From the NCBI RefSeq assembly GCF_008704535.1, contig NZ_CP023701.1, positions 2,232,001-2,296,000 of the forward strand: a stretch of DNA of 64,000 nt, written 5' to 3'. Below, piece after piece: positions 53,863 through 63,589 of this stretch. Made by a program: the position numbers and the translations under genes. Below the pieces are notes generated by a model. It was not told the DNA's origin, ran no database searches, and worked only from the letters and a program-made list of their open reading frames with translations. Every line of letters starts with the position of its first letter. The stretch's first letter is position 1. Source of the DNA: Streptomyces subrutilus. Its GTDB lineage: Bacteria; Actinomycetota; Actinomycetes; Streptomycetales; Streptomycetaceae.

Positions 53863-54213
53863 TCAGTTGTCGCGCTTCTCCTTGATCTTCGCGGCCTTGC
53901 CGCGGAGCTCACGGAGGTAGTACAGCTTGGCGCGGCGCACGTCACCGCGGGTGACGAGCTCGATCTTCTCGAAGATCGGGGAGTGGACCGGGAAGGTGCG
54001 CTCCACGCCGACGCTGAAGGAGACCTTGCGGACCGTGAAGGTCTCGGAGACACCGGCGCCCTGGCGGCGGATGACGACGCCCTTGAACTGCTGGATACGG
54101 GAGCGGTTGCCCTCGATCACGCGGACGTGGACGTTGACGGTGTCACCGGGGCGGAAGGCCGGGACGTCCGAGCGGAGCGCGGCGGCGTTGACGCCATCGA
54201 GCAGGTGAGACAT
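53863..54213 (-). CDS. rplS: 50S ribosomal protein L19
   Basis: 116 residues from ATG 54213. '[43 protein letters not shown]' and '[40 protein letters not shown]' are the standard L19 sequence. It closes the rpsP-rimM-trmD-rplS group, preceded by a structured 130-bp leader (54241-54316). Confidence 0.98.
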   Translation of the reverse strand: MSHLLDGVNAAALRSDVPAFRPGDTVNVHVRVIEGNRSRIQQFKGVVIRRQGAGVSETFTVRKVSFSVGVERTFPVHSPIFEKIELVTRGDVRRAKLYYLRELRGKAAKIKEKRDN

Positions 54214-54240
54214 GTTCTTCGTCTGCTTTCTTCGCACGAC

Positions 54241-54316
54241 GCCACAGGCCGCCGGGCGGGTTTCCGGAGAGAATTCGGGAGCTGCTCCACCCGGCGGGCG
54301 ACGGTCCCCCTGTGGC
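54241..54316 (-). other. Structured leader upstream of rplS
   Basis: GCCACAGG (54241-54248) pairs with CCTGTGGC (54309-54316), and inside it CCGCCGGG (54249-54256) pairs with CCCGGCGG (54290-54297), leaving an asymmetric interior loop. It lies 28 to 103 bp before rplS and just after trmD. It may be a terminator of trmD with read-through or an autoregulatory L19 leader; the second is speculation. Confidence 0.45.
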
Positions 54317-54345
54317 AGGGGCGCTCGCGGGCGTACAGCAGCCGC

Positions 54346-55167
54346 TCATTCTTCCACGGACTGCGGCCTGCGCCAAAACCGGCCGTCGGGGGTCGGCGTC
54401 CAGCCCAGGACGGAGAGGAGTTCGCGGTCCTTCTTGTCGAAGGCCGCGGCCCCGCACCGCTCGATCAGGTCGGGCCGGTTGCGCGCGGTCCGGCGGAAGG
54501 CCTCGTCCCGGCGCCAGCGGGCGATCTTCCCGTGGTGGCCGCTCAGCAGCACCTCCGGGATGTCCCGGCCGCGCCACTCGGGGGGCTTGGTGTAGACGGG
54601 CCCCTCCAGCAGGTTGGCCATCTCGCCGGGGGCGAAGGAGTCGTCCCGGTGCGATTCGGCGTTGCCGAGCACCCCGGGCAGCAGTCGGGCCACGGCCTCG
54701 GTGACGACCAGGACGGCCGCTTCGCCGCCCGCCAGGACGTAGTCGCCGATGGAGACCTCGTAGACCGGCATGCGGGTCGCGTACTCGTCGACGACCCGTC
54801 GGTCGATGCCCTCGTAGCGGGCCGGGGTGAAGACGAGCCAGGGCCGCTCGGACAGTTCCACGGCCAGTTCCTGGGTGAACGGCCGGCCGCTGGGCGTGGG
54901 GACGACCAGGACGGGGCCGTGTGCGCCCGACTCGTAGCCGTCGGCCAGCGCCGAGTCCAGCGCCTCGCCCCACGGCTCGGTCTTCATGACCATGCCGGGG
55001 CCGCCGCCGTACGGGGTGTCGTCCACCGTGTTGTGCCGGTCGTACGTCCAGTCGCGCAGGTCGTGGACGTGGACGTCGAGCTGTCCGCGGGCGCGGGCCT
55101 TGCCGACGAGGGAGACGTTCAGCGGCTCCAGGTACTCGGGGAAGATCGTGACGACGTCGAGACGCAT
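54346..55167 (-). CDS. trmD: tRNA (guanine37-N1)-methyltransferase
   Basis: 273 residues from ATG 55167, sharing one base with the rimM stop. SPOUT knot motifs: '[16 protein letters not shown]', 'YGGGPGMVMKTEPWGEA', 'EGIDRRVVDEY', 'VSIGDYVLAGGEAAVLVVTEA' and 'LLSGHHGKIARWRRDEA'. It methylates G37 in tRNAs to prevent frameshifting. Confidence 0.97.
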   Translation of the reverse strand: MRLDVVTIFPEYLEPLNVSLVGKARARGQLDVHVHDLRDWTYDRHNTVDDTPYGGGPGMVMKTEPWGEALDSALADGYESGAHGPVLVVPTPSGRPFTQELAVELSERPWLVFTPARYEGIDRRVVDEYATRMPVYEVSIGDYVLAGGEAAVLVVTEAVARLLPGVLGNAESHRDDSFAPGEMANLLEGPVYTKPPEWRGRDIPEVLLSGHHGKIARWRRDEAFRRTARNRPDLIERCGAAAFDKKDRELLSVLGWTPTPDGRFWRRPQSVEE

Positions 55168-55718
55168 CAGGCTTCTTCCCCGGCATCGCGCGCCGAGGCG
55201 ATCTCCGCACGGTCGTCGATCAGCCCGGGCGGCGGGGTGATGACGCAGCGCTGCTCCTCCAGGTCGATCTCGGCGACGATCTCCTCGACGAACGGGATCA
55301 TCACCTCGGTGCCGTCGGGGCGCTCCACGATGAAGAGGTCCTGGGACGGCAGGTGCGAGATCTCGGTGATCCGGCCGATCCCGGTGCCGTCCTCCAGCAC
55401 CACGTCCAGGTCCATCAGCTGGTGGTCGTAGTACTCGTCGGGCTCCTCGGGCAGCTCCGCCGGGTCGACCTCGGCGATCAGCAGGGTGTTGCGCAGCGCC
55501 TCCGCGCCGGTGCGGTCCTTGACGCCGGCGAAGCGGAGCAGCAGCCTCCCGCTGTGCACCCGGCCCGTCTCGATGGTCAGGGGTCCCGCCGACGCCGGTT
55601 CGGTCCGCAGCACGGCGCCCGGGCCGAGCCGCAGCTCGGGCTCGTCGGTCCGCACCTCGACGGTGACCTCACCCTTGATGCCGTGGGCGCGGCCGATCCG
55701 CGCGACTACCAGCTCCAC
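55167..55718 (-). CDS. rimM: 16S rRNA processing protein RimM
   Basis: 183 residues from GTG 55718. '[27 protein letters not shown]' and the PRC-barrel region '[27 protein letters not shown]', then '[28 protein letters not shown]'. It binds S19 and aids 30S maturation. Its stop overlaps the trmD start. A strong hairpin lies upstream, before khpA. Confidence 0.96.
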   Translation of the reverse strand: MELVVARIGRAHGIKGEVTVEVRTDEPELRLGPGAVLRTEPASAGPLTIETGRVHSGRLLLRFAGVKDRTGAEALRNTLLIAEVDPAELPEEPDEYYDHQLMDLDVVLEDGTGIGRITEISHLPSQDLFIVERPDGTEVMIPFVEEIVAEIDLEEQRCVITPPPGLIDDRAEIASARDAGEEA

Positions 55719-55744
55719 TGTGTGTCTCTCCTGTTCAGACGACG

Positions 55745-55782
55745 ACGGGCCGGGGCGGGCACGAATGCCCTCCCCGGCCCGT
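55745..55782 (-). terminator. Hairpin between khpA and rimM
   Basis: ACGGGCCGGGG (55745-55755) pairs with CCCCGGCCCGT (55772-55782); inside, after one mismatch, GGGCA pairs with TGCCC around a CGAA loop. It lies in the 81-bp gap and likely attenuates the operon. Confidence 0.65.
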
Positions 55783-55799
55783 GCCGGTGGTTCAACTTC

Positions 55800-56039
55800 T
55801 CAGCGGACCTGGTCCACGTCGACGAGGTCGACGCGGATGCCGCGGCCGCCGATGGCGCCCACGACGGTACGCAGAGCACGTGCGGTGCGGCCGTTGCGGC
55901 CGATCACCTTGCCGAGATCGTCCGGGTGGACCCGGACCTCCAGCACCTGCCCGCGGCGCAGGTCGCGCGAGGCGACCTGCACGTCGTCGGGGTTGTCCAC
56001 AATGCCCTTCACGAGGTGCTCAAGAGCCTCCTCGAGCAT
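55800..56039 (-). CDS. khpA: KH-domain RNA-binding protein KhpA
   Basis: 79 residues from ATG 56039, two bases after the rpsP stop. Single KH domain with GxxG loop in 'GKVIGRNGRTARALRTVV'. KhpA proteins bind RNA and partner with KhpB in cell-length and translation control. Location inside the rpsP operon is typical. Confidence 0.95.
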   Translation of the reverse strand: MLEEALEHLVKGIVDNPDDVQVASRDLRRGQVLEVRVHPDDLGKVIGRNGRTARALRTVVGAIGGRGIRVDLVDVDQVR

Positions 56040-56041
56040 GC

Positions 56042-56479
56042 TCAGGCCTCGGTCGACTCGGCGGCGGCCTCGGCCTCGTCCGCCTTCTTGTCGGCCTTCT
56101 TCGCCTTCTGCGTGATGGCCTCGCCCTTGGCGTCGCCACCCTCAAGGGTCTTGGCGAACTCGTCGAAGGTGCGACGCTTGTCTTCCTTCGTGGCCGGCTG
56201 GAGCAGCGGCGCGGGGGCGGGGAGGCCCTTGTGGGCCTGCCAGTCACCGGTCAGCTTCAGGATGGCGAGCACAGCCTCGGTGGGCTGGGCGCCGACGGAC
56301 AGCCAGTACTGCGCACGCTCGGCGTTGACCTCGATGCGCGACGGGTTGTACGTGGGGTGGTACAGACCGATTTCCTCGATCGCACGGCCATCGCGGCGGG
56401 TGCGCGAGTCGGCGACGACGATGCGGTAGTGCGGCTGGCGAATCTTGCCGAGGCGCTTGAGCTTGATCTTGACTGCCAC
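56042..56479 (-). CDS. rpsP: 30S ribosomal protein S16
   Basis: 145 residues from GTG 56479, about 11 bases after AGGAG. '[40 protein letters not shown]' is S16. The C-terminal 55 residues form a Lys/Ala/Glu-rich extension usual in actinomycetes. First gene of the rpsP-khpA-rimM-trmD-rplS run; the 168 bp upstream should hold the promoter. Confidence 0.97.
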   Translation of the reverse strand: MAVKIKLKRLGKIRQPHYRIVVADSRTRRDGRAIEEIGLYHPTYNPSRIEVNAERAQYWLSVGAQPTEAVLAILKLTGDWQAHKGLPAPAPLLQPATKEDKRRTFDEFAKTLEGGDAKGEAITQKAKKADKKADEAEAAAESTEA

Positions 56480-56647
56480 TGGAGTGGTGTCTCCTGAACT
56501 TGACGTGGTTGGGCACATGAGATGCCACGTGGGGTTGCGGTACTCGGGTGCCCGATGGACGCGTCAGCCGGAGGAGAGAGGGGTCCTATGCGACTGTCGA
56601 GTACAGCTGTCCATTGTGCCATACGCCCGCGGCACCGCCGCGCGCGG

Positions 56648-57244
56648 TCAGGAAGCCGCCGCGATGGCCACGTCCGGGATGCGGAAGGGCTTCATGCAGC
56701 CCCCGCAGACGATCGGCGCCTGGGCCAGTACGGAGGGGACCACCCGCACGTTGCGCCCGCAGTCGCAGACCGCCTTGACCCGGACGCCGCCGCCCGAGGA
56801 CCCGTGCCGGGCGGCCGGTCCGCGGAAGCTGCGCTTGGTGTCGGCGGCCGTCGCGGCCGTGTGCGCCTTCAGTGCGCGCTGGAGCCGCTCCATCGTGGGG
56901 CGGTAGCGCTTCTTGGCCTCGGGGTTGAGCGAGACCAGGGAGAAGCCGCTGCTGGCGTGCGGCTCCTCGGCATGGTCCAGTCCCATCTCCTCGGCGATCG
57001 CCAGGAATCTGCGGTTGTGGTAGCGGCCGGCGCGCGAGGTGTCGCGGACTCCACGGGCGGCGGCGATGCCATGGACTGCCTCGTGCAGCAGTCGCTCGAA
57101 GGAGAGCTCGGCGCCGCAGGCGGACGAGGACTCACCGATCAGGGACTCGGGTGCGGCAAGGTCAGGCAGCTCGGGGTGGTACCGCTGAATATCGGCCCAC
57201 GCCTGCGCCAGCTCTGCGGCGAGAACAGGTGGTGTCGTGCTCAC
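56648..57244 (-). CDS. SprT-like putative zinc metalloprotein with C-terminal zinc ribbon
   Basis: 198 residues from GTG 57244. A central 'RLLHEAVHGIAAARGVRDTSRAGRYHNRRFLAIAEEMGL' carries an HExxH motif with a downstream His like SprT-type proteins. The C-terminus has a four-Cys zinc ribbon ('VCDCGRNVRVV' ... 'IVCGGCMKPFRIP'). SprT-family members are DNA-protein crosslink proteases or unknown. Conserved in Streptomyces between rpsP and proS. Function is inferred from motifs only. Confidence 0.75.
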   Translation of the reverse strand: MSTTPPVLAAELAQAWADIQRYHPELPDLAAPESLIGESSSACGAELSFERLLHEAVHGIAAARGVRDTSRAGRYHNRRFLAIAEEMGLDHAEEPHASSGFSLVSLNPEAKKRYRPTMERLQRALKAHTAATAADTKRSFRGPAARHGSSGGGVRVKAVCDCGRNVRVVPSVLAQAPIVCGGCMKPFRIPDVAIAAAS

Positions 57245-57384
57245 GTCGTGACAACGAGCCGGGGTGCCCCGGTGTTCCGATTCCGGGCCATTCCAAATTT
57301 TTTGCACGTACCAGTCAGTTCAGTCTCATGCGTCCTGACGAGGACGGGTGCGCCGATCCCAGGAGGAGTCGGTAGGTAACGACG

Positions 57385-57422
57385 ACTACGCCCCGGCACG
57401 CGGCTCCTGCCGCGCGCCGGGG
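57385..57422 (-). terminator. Terminator after proS
   Basis: Arms 57385-57401 and 57406-57422 (ACGCCCCGGCACGCGGC with one mismatch to its partner) surround a 4-base loop TCCT. It lies 26 bp downstream of the proS stop on the minus strand. Confidence 0.7.
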
Positions 57423-57447
57423 CGTGGCCGCCCGGGCACGTCGGGGG

Positions 57448-58860
57448 CTAGTAGGAGCGCGCGACGATCGCGAGGGTGCCGGGGGCGTCGTCGGCCTCCG
57501 GGACCGATCCGTCGGCGGCGATCAGGCAGCGCACGGAGACGGCCTGCTCGGCCAGCCTGGCCTCGCCCTCGGGGCCGAGGTCGGCCCACGGGATGCGCGC
57601 CCAGCCGCCGGCGATGGCTGCCTCGGCGGCCTCCTCGATGGTCGAGACGTCGGACGTACGGGCCTCGCGGCGCTCGCGGGACTCGCGCAGGAGCTGGGCC
57701 TGGTCCTCGTCCAGCACCTTGGGCAGCAGGTCGGCGAGGGCGTCGATCTGCACCGGGGTCTTCCCGCCCGGGATGCGGCGGGCCAGCATCGCGGTGCCGG
57801 CCTCCAGGTCGCGGGGGCCGATCTCGATGCGGACCGGCACGCCCTTGAGCTCCCAGTCCACGGCGCGGCGGCCGAAGGGGGTGTCGACGCGGTCGTCGAC
57901 CTGCACCCGCAGGCCGGCGGCCTTGAGCTGCGCGCCCAGCTCGCGGACCTTGGCCACGGCCTCGTCGCCCTTGATCGCCATGACGACGACCTGGACGTGT
58001 GCGAGGCGCGGCGGGACGCGCAGGCCGTTGTCGTCGCCGTGCGACATGATCAGGCCGCCGACCATGCGGGTCGAGACGCCCCACGAGGTCTGCCAGACGA
58101 GCTCCTGCTTGCCTTCCTTCGACAGGTACTGCGTGTTGAATGCCTTGGCGAAGTTGGTGCCGAGCTCGTGGCTGGTGCCCAGCTGGAGGGCCTTGCCGTC
58201 ACCCATCATGCCTTCGAGGGTGAGGGTGTTGATGGCGCCGGCGAAGCGCTCCTTGGCGGTCTTGCGGCCGAGGACGACGTCGATGCCCAGGACGTTCGTC
58301 ATGAAGTCGCCGTAGACGTCGCGGTGGATCCGGGCGGCGTACGCGCGGGCGTCCTCGTACGTGGCGTGGGCGGTGTGGCCCTCCTGCCAGAGGAACTCGC
58401 TCGTACGGAGGAACACGCGCGGGCGCATCTCCCAGCGGACCACGTTGGCCCACTGGTTGATGAGCAGCGGCAGGTCGCGGTAGCTCTGGACCCACTTGGA
58501 GAAGTAGTCGTTGATGATGGTCTCGGAGGTGGGCCGGACGACGACCGGCTCCTCCAGCTCCTTGCCGCCGCCGTGCGTGACGACCGCGAGCTCGGGGGCG
58601 AAGCCCTCGACGTGCTCGGCTTCCTTCGTCAGGTACGACTGCGGGATGAACAGCGGGAAGTACGCGTTCTGGGCGCCCGCGTCCTTGATGCGCGCGTCCA
58701 TCTCCTGCTGCATCCGCTCCCACAGGCCGTAGCCGTACGGCCGGATGACCATGGTGCCGCGCACAGGGCCGTTGTCGGCCAGCTCGGCCTTGTTGATCAG
58801 ATCCTGGTACCAGCGGGGGAAATCCTCCGCCTGCGGGGTGAGAACGGGAGCCTTTGCCAT
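57448..58860 (-). CDS. proS: Prolyl-tRNA synthetase (class II, short form)
   Basis: 470 residues from ATG 58860. Class II motifs: 'GTMVIRPYGYGLWERMQQEMD' (motif 1 area), 'VVVRPTSETIINDYFSKW' and 'LRTSEFLWQEGHTAHAT' (motif 2) and the C-terminal anticodon domain. The bacterial cis-editing insertion is absent and the C-terminal end is of the eukaryote/archaeal-like type 3 ProRS ('IVARSY'). It charges tRNA-Pro. Confidence 0.96.
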   Translation of the reverse strand: MAKAPVLTPQAEDFPRWYQDLINKAELADNGPVRGTMVIRPYGYGLWERMQQEMDARIKDAGAQNAYFPLFIPQSYLTKEAEHVEGFAPELAVVTHGGGKELEEPVVVRPTSETIINDYFSKWVQSYRDLPLLINQWANVVRWEMRPRVFLRTSEFLWQEGHTAHATYEDARAYAARIHRDVYGDFMTNVLGIDVVLGRKTAKERFAGAINTLTLEGMMGDGKALQLGTSHELGTNFAKAFNTQYLSKEGKQELVWQTSWGVSTRMVGGLIMSHGDDNGLRVPPRLAHVQVVVMAIKGDEAVAKVRELGAQLKAAGLRVQVDDRVDTPFGRRAVDWELKGVPVRIEIGPRDLEAGTAMLARRIPGGKTPVQIDALADLLPKVLDEDQAQLLRESRERREARTSDVSTIEEAAEAAIAGGWARIPWADLGPEGEARLAEQAVSVRCLIAADGSVPEADDAPGTLAIVARSY

Positions 58861-58991
58861 GTCGCGAATCGTACGGCGCCGGGTGCACGATCCGTGAATC
58901 GGGTGGCGCGCTCCTCTGGACGCGGGGGCGAATGGGGAGTTCCCTGGCAACGGGGGCAAGGGGGCGACATGGAATCAGGAGCGCTCTTTCG

Positions 58992-59714
58992 ATGACATTG
59001 ACGCCGACGGCGACGCTCGTCGCCCGGGACTGGGCGGAGATCCAGGAACGGATGCTGGTACCGCTGTACGAGGCGGTCTACGACCGACTGGAGGTCGGGC
59101 CGGGCGACCGGCTGCTGGGCCTCGGCTGCGGGGCCGGACTGCCCCTGCTGCTCGCGGCCGGACGGGGAGCCGCGGCCACGGGCGTGGAGGCGGATCCGGC
59201 CCGGCGGGCCCTGGCCCGCGAGCGGCTGCTGGAGGTGCTGGCGGATCCGCCGGCCGCGCCGCGCCCGTACGACGCCCTGCTGGCCTTCGCGCCGGCTCCG
59301 GGGGCCCTGGAGGCGGCCCTGCCGTCCGTCCGCCGGGGCGGGGCCGTGGTGCTGGCCGACTGGGGTCCGGCGGAGCGGTGCACGGTGCCGGCGGTGCTGG
59401 GCGGGGGTCCGGTGCCGCGGGACCTGGACGGGCTGGTGGAGCGGGCCGGGCTGCGGCCGGACGGATCGGGGCGGGTGTTCTGCCCGTTCGGGTACGCGGA
59501 CGTGGACAGCGCGGTGCGCGGGCTGCTGTCGACGGGGCTGTATCCCGTCGCGGGCACCGGTTCCGCGGGGCCGGCGGGCGCCGTCCGCTGCGCGATGGCC
59601 GATCCCGCGCTCGCGGAGAAGGAGCTGACGGAGGCCCTGCACCCGTTCGAGCGGTCGGACGGGGCGGTGTGGCTGCCGAACATCTTCCGGTACGTGATCG
59701 CCCGGATGGCCTGA
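58992..59714 (+). CDS. Class I SAM-dependent methyltransferase-like protein
   Basis: 240 residues from ATG 58992. The N-terminal part holds the SAM-binding motif 'RLLGLGCGAGLPLLLAAGRGA' followed by acidic loop 'TGVEADPARRALARERL', then 'AVVLADWGPAERC'. The rest is diverse. No substrate is predictable. It is divergent from proS and followed by the convergent ftsH-like gene after 44 bp. Confidence 0.75.
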   Translation: MTLTPTATLVARDWAEIQERMLVPLYEAVYDRLEVGPGDRLLGLGCGAGLPLLLAAGRGAAATGVEADPARRALARERLLEVLADPPAAPRPYDALLAFAPAPGALEAALPSVRRGGAVVLADWGPAERCTVPAVLGGGPVPRDLDGLVERAGLRPDGSGRVFCPFGYADVDSAVRGLLSTGLYPVAGTGSAGPAGAVRCAMADPALAEKELTEALHPFERSDGAVWLPNIFRYVIARMA

Positions 59715-59758
59715 CGGGGCCGTCCGGGCCGCAGGCCGGGCGGGGCCGGGCCGCGCGG

Positions 59759-61693
59759 TCAGTCCGTGCCGTGGTCCTTCGTCAGGCGCGGGATGCCGGC
59801 GGCGGCGTAGGCGGCCGCCTCGTCGAGGGTCTCCGCGGCGAGGAGGGCCTCGGCGAGGGAGTCGAGCTGCGGGCGGTGCGCGCGCAGCAGGCGGCAGGCC
59901 TCCTCGTAGCACTCGTCGACGACGCGGCGCATCTCGTGGTCCACCGCGTCGAGCGTGGCGGGGGCGGCGGAGAGGCCGTAGGGGCTCTGCCCGTCGGACG
60001 GGACGGCGGTGAGGCGGCCGACGCGCTCGCTCATGCCCCAGCGGCCGATCATGCCGCGGACGATGCCGGTGACCTGTTCCAGGTCGCTTTCGGAGCCGGT
60101 GGTGATGACGTCGTAGACGGTGTGCTCGGCGGCCATGCCGCCGAGGGCGCCGATGATGCGGCCGCGGAGGTACTCCTCCGTGTAGGCGTACCGGTCGGCG
60201 TCCGGGGTCGAGAGGGTGACGCCGAGGGCGCGGCCGCGGGGGACAATGGTGATCTTGCGGACGGGATCGGCGCCCGGTTGGAGCATGCCCAGGAGGGCGT
60301 GGCCGCTCTCGTGGTAGGCGGTGCGGCGGCGCTCCTCCTCGGGCATCACGAGGGAGCGTTCCGCGCCGAGCTGGACCTTCTCCAGGGCGTCGGACAGGTC
60401 GGCGCGGGTGACGGCGGGCCGGCCGCGCTTGACGGCGAGCAGTGCGCCCTCGTTGGCGAGGTTGGCCAGTTCGGCGCCGGTCATGCCGGGGGTGCTGCGG
60501 GCCACCTGGGCGAGGTCCACGTCGTCGGCGAGGGGGATGTCGCGGGTGTGGATGCGCAGGATGGCCTCGCGTCCGGGCCGGTCGGGCGGCGAGACGACCA
60601 CCGTGCGGTCGAAGCGGCCGGGGCGGGTCAGGGCCGGGTCGAGGACGTCCGCGCGGTTGGTGGCGGCCAGGACGACGACGCCTTCGGAGCCGGTGAAGCC
60701 GTCCATCTCGGTGAGGATCTGGTTGAGGGTCTGTTCGCGTTCGTCGTGGCCGCCCATGCCGGCTCCGGCGCCGCGGGCGCGGCCGATGGTGTCGATCTCG
60801 TCGATGAAGATGATCGCGGGGGCGACCTTGCGGGCCTCGGTGAACAGCTCGCGCACCCGGGAGGCGCCGACGCCGACGATCATCTCGATGAACTCGGAGG
60901 CGGACGCGGAGAAGAAGGGCACTCCGGCCTCGCCGGCGACGGCGCGGGCGAGCAGGGTCTTGCCGGTGCCGGGCGGCCCGGACAGCAGGACGCCGCGGGG
61001 CATGCGGGCGCCCATCCTGCGGTAGGCGTCGGGGTTCCTGAGGAAGTCGACGACGTCGTTGAGCTCGCCCTCGACCTCGTCGATGCCGGCGACGTCCTCG
61101 AAGGTGGTGCGCTGCGCGCCTTCGAGTTCCACCGGCTTGGGCGGTGCCTTGCGGCCCAGGCCGCCCATGGCTCCGCCGCCCATGGACATGCGGCGGGCGA
61201 TGAAGATCCACAGCAGGACCAGGAGCAGCATGGGGGCCAGGGAGATCAGCAGGTTGGCGAGGAAGCTGCGCTGCACGACGACCGGGGAGGCGGTGACGGT
61301 GACCTTCTGCTTCGTGAGCTCGGCCCAGAGCTGGTCGTCGGCGAAGGCGGGCCGCTGGGTGACGAATTTGGTGTAGTCGCCCTTGCCCCCGTCGGGCAGG
61401 GGCTGCTTGGCCTTCAGCTCGCCCTGGATGGCGTCGCCCTTGGAGTAGATCTTCGAGACGTTGCCGTCGGCGACCTGTCTGCTGAACTCGGTGTACGAGA
61501 CGGTCGGCTCGTCGCCCTCGTTGAAGAACGACAGGACGAGGTTGGTGAGGAGGTAGACGATCAGCGCGGTGAGGATCAGCCCGCGCCAGCCGCCCGGCAT
61601 CCGCTTCCTGGGCGCGGGGGCGGGCGGCGCGCCCTCGGAGCGCCAGGGGGTGTCGGCCCGGTCGCGGGGCGGTACGGGGGTGGGACTGGGCAC
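59759..61693 (-). CDS. ftsH: FtsH-type membrane AAA metalloprotease (additional copy)
   Basis: 644 residues from GTG 61693, with AAGGAGG eight bases upstream. Membrane helices at about 37-57 and 147-168, Walker A '[19 protein letters not shown]', Walker B '[18 protein letters not shown]', SRH '[20 protein letters not shown]', and the zinc site HExxH in '[10 protein letters not shown]'. The third metal ligand lies in '[15 protein letters not shown]'. It degrades membrane and short-lived proteins. Streptomyces normally has another ftsH near folE/tilS, so this is likely a second paralogue; it lacks the usual long C-terminal tail. Confidence 0.92.
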   Translation of the reverse strand: MPSPTPVPPRDRADTPWRSEGAPPAPAPRKRMPGGWRGLILTALIVYLLTNLVLSFFNEGDEPTVSYTEFSRQVADGNVSKIYSKGDAIQGELKAKQPLPDGGKGDYTKFVTQRPAFADDQLWAELTKQKVTVTASPVVVQRSFLANLLISLAPMLLLVLLWIFIARRMSMGGGAMGGLGRKAPPKPVELEGAQRTTFEDVAGIDEVEGELNDVVDFLRNPDAYRRMGARMPRGVLLSGPPGTGKTLLARAVAGEAGVPFFSASASEFIEMIVGVGASRVRELFTEARKVAPAIIFIDEIDTIGRARGAGAGMGGHDEREQTLNQILTEMDGFTGSEGVVVLAATNRADVLDPALTRPGRFDRTVVVSPPDRPGREAILRIHTRDIPLADDVDLAQVARSTPGMTGAELANLANEGALLAVKRGRPAVTRADLSDALEKVQLGAERSLVMPEEERRRTAYHESGHALLGMLQPGADPVRKITIVPRGRALGVTLSTPDADRYAYTEEYLRGRIIGALGGMAAEHTVYDVITTGSESDLEQVTGIVRGMIGRWGMSERVGRLTAVPSDGQSPYGLSAAPATLDAVDHEMRRVVDECYEEACRLLRAHRPQLDSLAEALLAAETLDEAAAYAAAGIPRLTKDHGTD

Positions 61694-61809
61694 GGGGCGC
61701 CTCCTTCTGCCGTCCTCCCGGCCGACGATAAGCGACAAAGGGGATCATTGCCCCCGCAGATCCGGGGCGGGCGCGGGAGGGGCGCGGGGCGGACCGGGGG
61801 CCGACGGGT

Positions 61810-61871
61810 GGCCGTACGTGCGAGGGCCCCGCCCGGGATCGATCCCGGGCGGGGCCCTCGCACGTACGGCC
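61810..61871. terminator. 62-bp perfect palindrome between ffh and the ftsH-like gene
   Basis: The 31-bp arms 61810-61840 and 61841-61871 are perfectly complementary with no loop; the centre is GGGATC/GATCCC and the outer ends are GGCCGTACG/CGTACGGCC. It starts 28 bp after the ffh stop codon, so it most likely terminates ffh, although such a long perfect palindrome is more than a terminator needs. Confidence 0.75.
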
Positions 61872-61898
61872 GCTGCGGTCGGCCGCCGCGTCACGCGG

Positions 61899-63470
61899 CT
61901 ACTTCATGAACTTCTTGAACTCGTCGGGGAGGTCGAAGTCCCCGCCGCCCGGGCCCCCGGTGGGGAGTCCGAAGGGGTTGGCGCCGGGCGCGGGCTCGAC
62001 GGCCTGCGGGCCCTGCTCGCGCCGGGCCGCGGCCGCGGCCTCCTCTTCCTTGCGCTTCATCGGGTTGCCGCTCTTGCGCTTGCCCTTGGCCTGCTTGATC
62101 TGCTTCTTCTGCCGGCCGGGGCCGCCGCCCATCCCGGGGATGCCCGGCATACCGGGCATGCCGCCGCCCTGGGCCATCCGCGACATCATCTTGCGGGCGT
62201 CGAAGAAGCGCTCGACCAGCGACTTCACGGCGCTGACCTCGGTGCCGGAGCCCTTGGCGATGCGGGCGCGGCGCGAACCGTTGATGATCGTCGGGTCCTG
62301 GCGCTCGGCCGGGGTCATCGACTTGATGATCGCGGCGGTGCGGTCCACGTCGCGCTCGTCGATGTTGTTGATCTGGTCCTTGATCTGGCCCATGCCGGGG
62401 AGCATGCCGAGCAGCTTGGAGATGGAGCCCATCTTCCGGACCTGCTCCATCTGGGCCAGGAAGTCGTCGAGCGTGAACTCCTTGGGGCCCTTGGCGAGCT
62501 TGGCCGCCATCTTCTCGGCCTCGGCCTGCGAGAAGGTCTTCTCGGCCTGCTCGATGAGGGTGAGCATGTCACCCATGTCGAGGATGCGGCCCGCCATGCG
62601 GTCCGGGTGGAACGCGTCGAACTCGTCGAGCTTCTCGCCGTTCGAGGCGAACATGATCTGCTTGCCGGTGACGTGCGCGATGGAGAGCGCGGCGCCGCCG
62701 CGGGCGTCGCCGTCGAGCTTGGAGAGCACGACGCCGTCGAAGCCCACGCCGTCGCGGAAGGCCTCGGCGGTGTTGACCGCGTCCTGGCCGATCATCGCGT
62801 CGACGACGAAGAGGATCTCGTCGGGGCTGACCGCGTCGCGGATGTCGGCGGCCTGCTGCATCAGTTCGGCATCGATGCCGAGGCGGCCGGCGGTGTCGAC
62901 GACCACGACGTCGTACTGCTTGGTGCGCGCGTACTCGATGGAGTCCTTCGCGACCTGGACCGGGTCGCCGACCCCGTTGCCGGGCTGGGGCGCGTACACG
63001 GCGACGCCCGCGCGCTCGGCGACGACGGAGAGCTGGTTGACGGCGTTGGGGCGCTGGAGGTCGCACGCGACGAGGAGCGGGGCGTGTCCCTGCCCCTTCA
63101 GCCAGAGGCCGAGCTTTCCGGCCAGGGTGGTCTTGCCCGCGCCCTGGAGGCCGGCCAGCATGATGACGGTGGGGGCGGTCTTGGCGAACCGCAGCCGCCG
63201 CGTCTCGCCGCCGAGGATCGTCACGAGCTCGTCGTTGACGATCTTGAGGACCTGCTGGCCCGGGTTCAGGGCCTTGCTGACCTCTTCGCCGCGCGCGCGT
63301 TCCTTGACGTTCGCGATGAAGGAGCGGACGACCGGGAGGGCGACGTCCGCCTCCAGGAGCGCGATACGGATTTCCCGGGCCGCGGCGTCGATGTCAGCCT
63401 CGGACAGCCGGCCTTTGCCGCGCAGGCCCTTGAAGGTATTCGCCAAGCGGTCGGAGAGCGTATCGAACAC
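61899..63470 (-). CDS. ffh: Signal recognition particle protein (SRP54)
   Basis: 523 residues from GTG 63470. N domain (about 1-90), GTPase G domain with 'LQGAGKTTLAGKLG', 'DTAGRL', 'SKLDGDARGGAAL', and the methionine-rich M domain ('MMSRMAQGGGMPGMPGIPGMGGG'). The C-terminal 80 residues are Gly/Pro/Lys-rich. It binds signal peptides on ribosomes together with 4.5S RNA and targets them to FtsY. Confidence 0.97.
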   Translation of the reverse strand: MFDTLSDRLANTFKGLRGKGRLSEADIDAAAREIRIALLEADVALPVVRSFIANVKERARGEEVSKALNPGQQVLKIVNDELVTILGGETRRLRFAKTAPTVIMLAGLQGAGKTTLAGKLGLWLKGQGHAPLLVACDLQRPNAVNQLSVVAERAGVAVYAPQPGNGVGDPVQVAKDSIEYARTKQYDVVVVDTAGRLGIDAELMQQAADIRDAVSPDEILFVVDAMIGQDAVNTAEAFRDGVGFDGVVLSKLDGDARGGAALSIAHVTGKQIMFASNGEKLDEFDAFHPDRMAGRILDMGDMLTLIEQAEKTFSQAEAEKMAAKLAKGPKEFTLDDFLAQMEQVRKMGSISKLLGMLPGMGQIKDQINNIDERDVDRTAAIIKSMTPAERQDPTIINGSRRARIAKGSGTEVSAVKSLVERFFDARKMMSRMAQGGGMPGMPGIPGMGGGPGRQKKQIKQAKGKRKSGNPMKRKEEEAAAAARREQGPQAVEPAPGANPFGLPTGGPGGGDFDLPDEFKKFMK

Positions 63471-63589
63471 GGTGGTCGCGATTCCTCGGGTCGGGGGCGG
63501 TGTGGTCGTCCCCCAGGGTATCGGGCCGCGCCGCCTGCACGGCCCTGCGGGCGGCTTTCCCCTCTCAGGAGGCCGCTCTCCTCCCCCGT

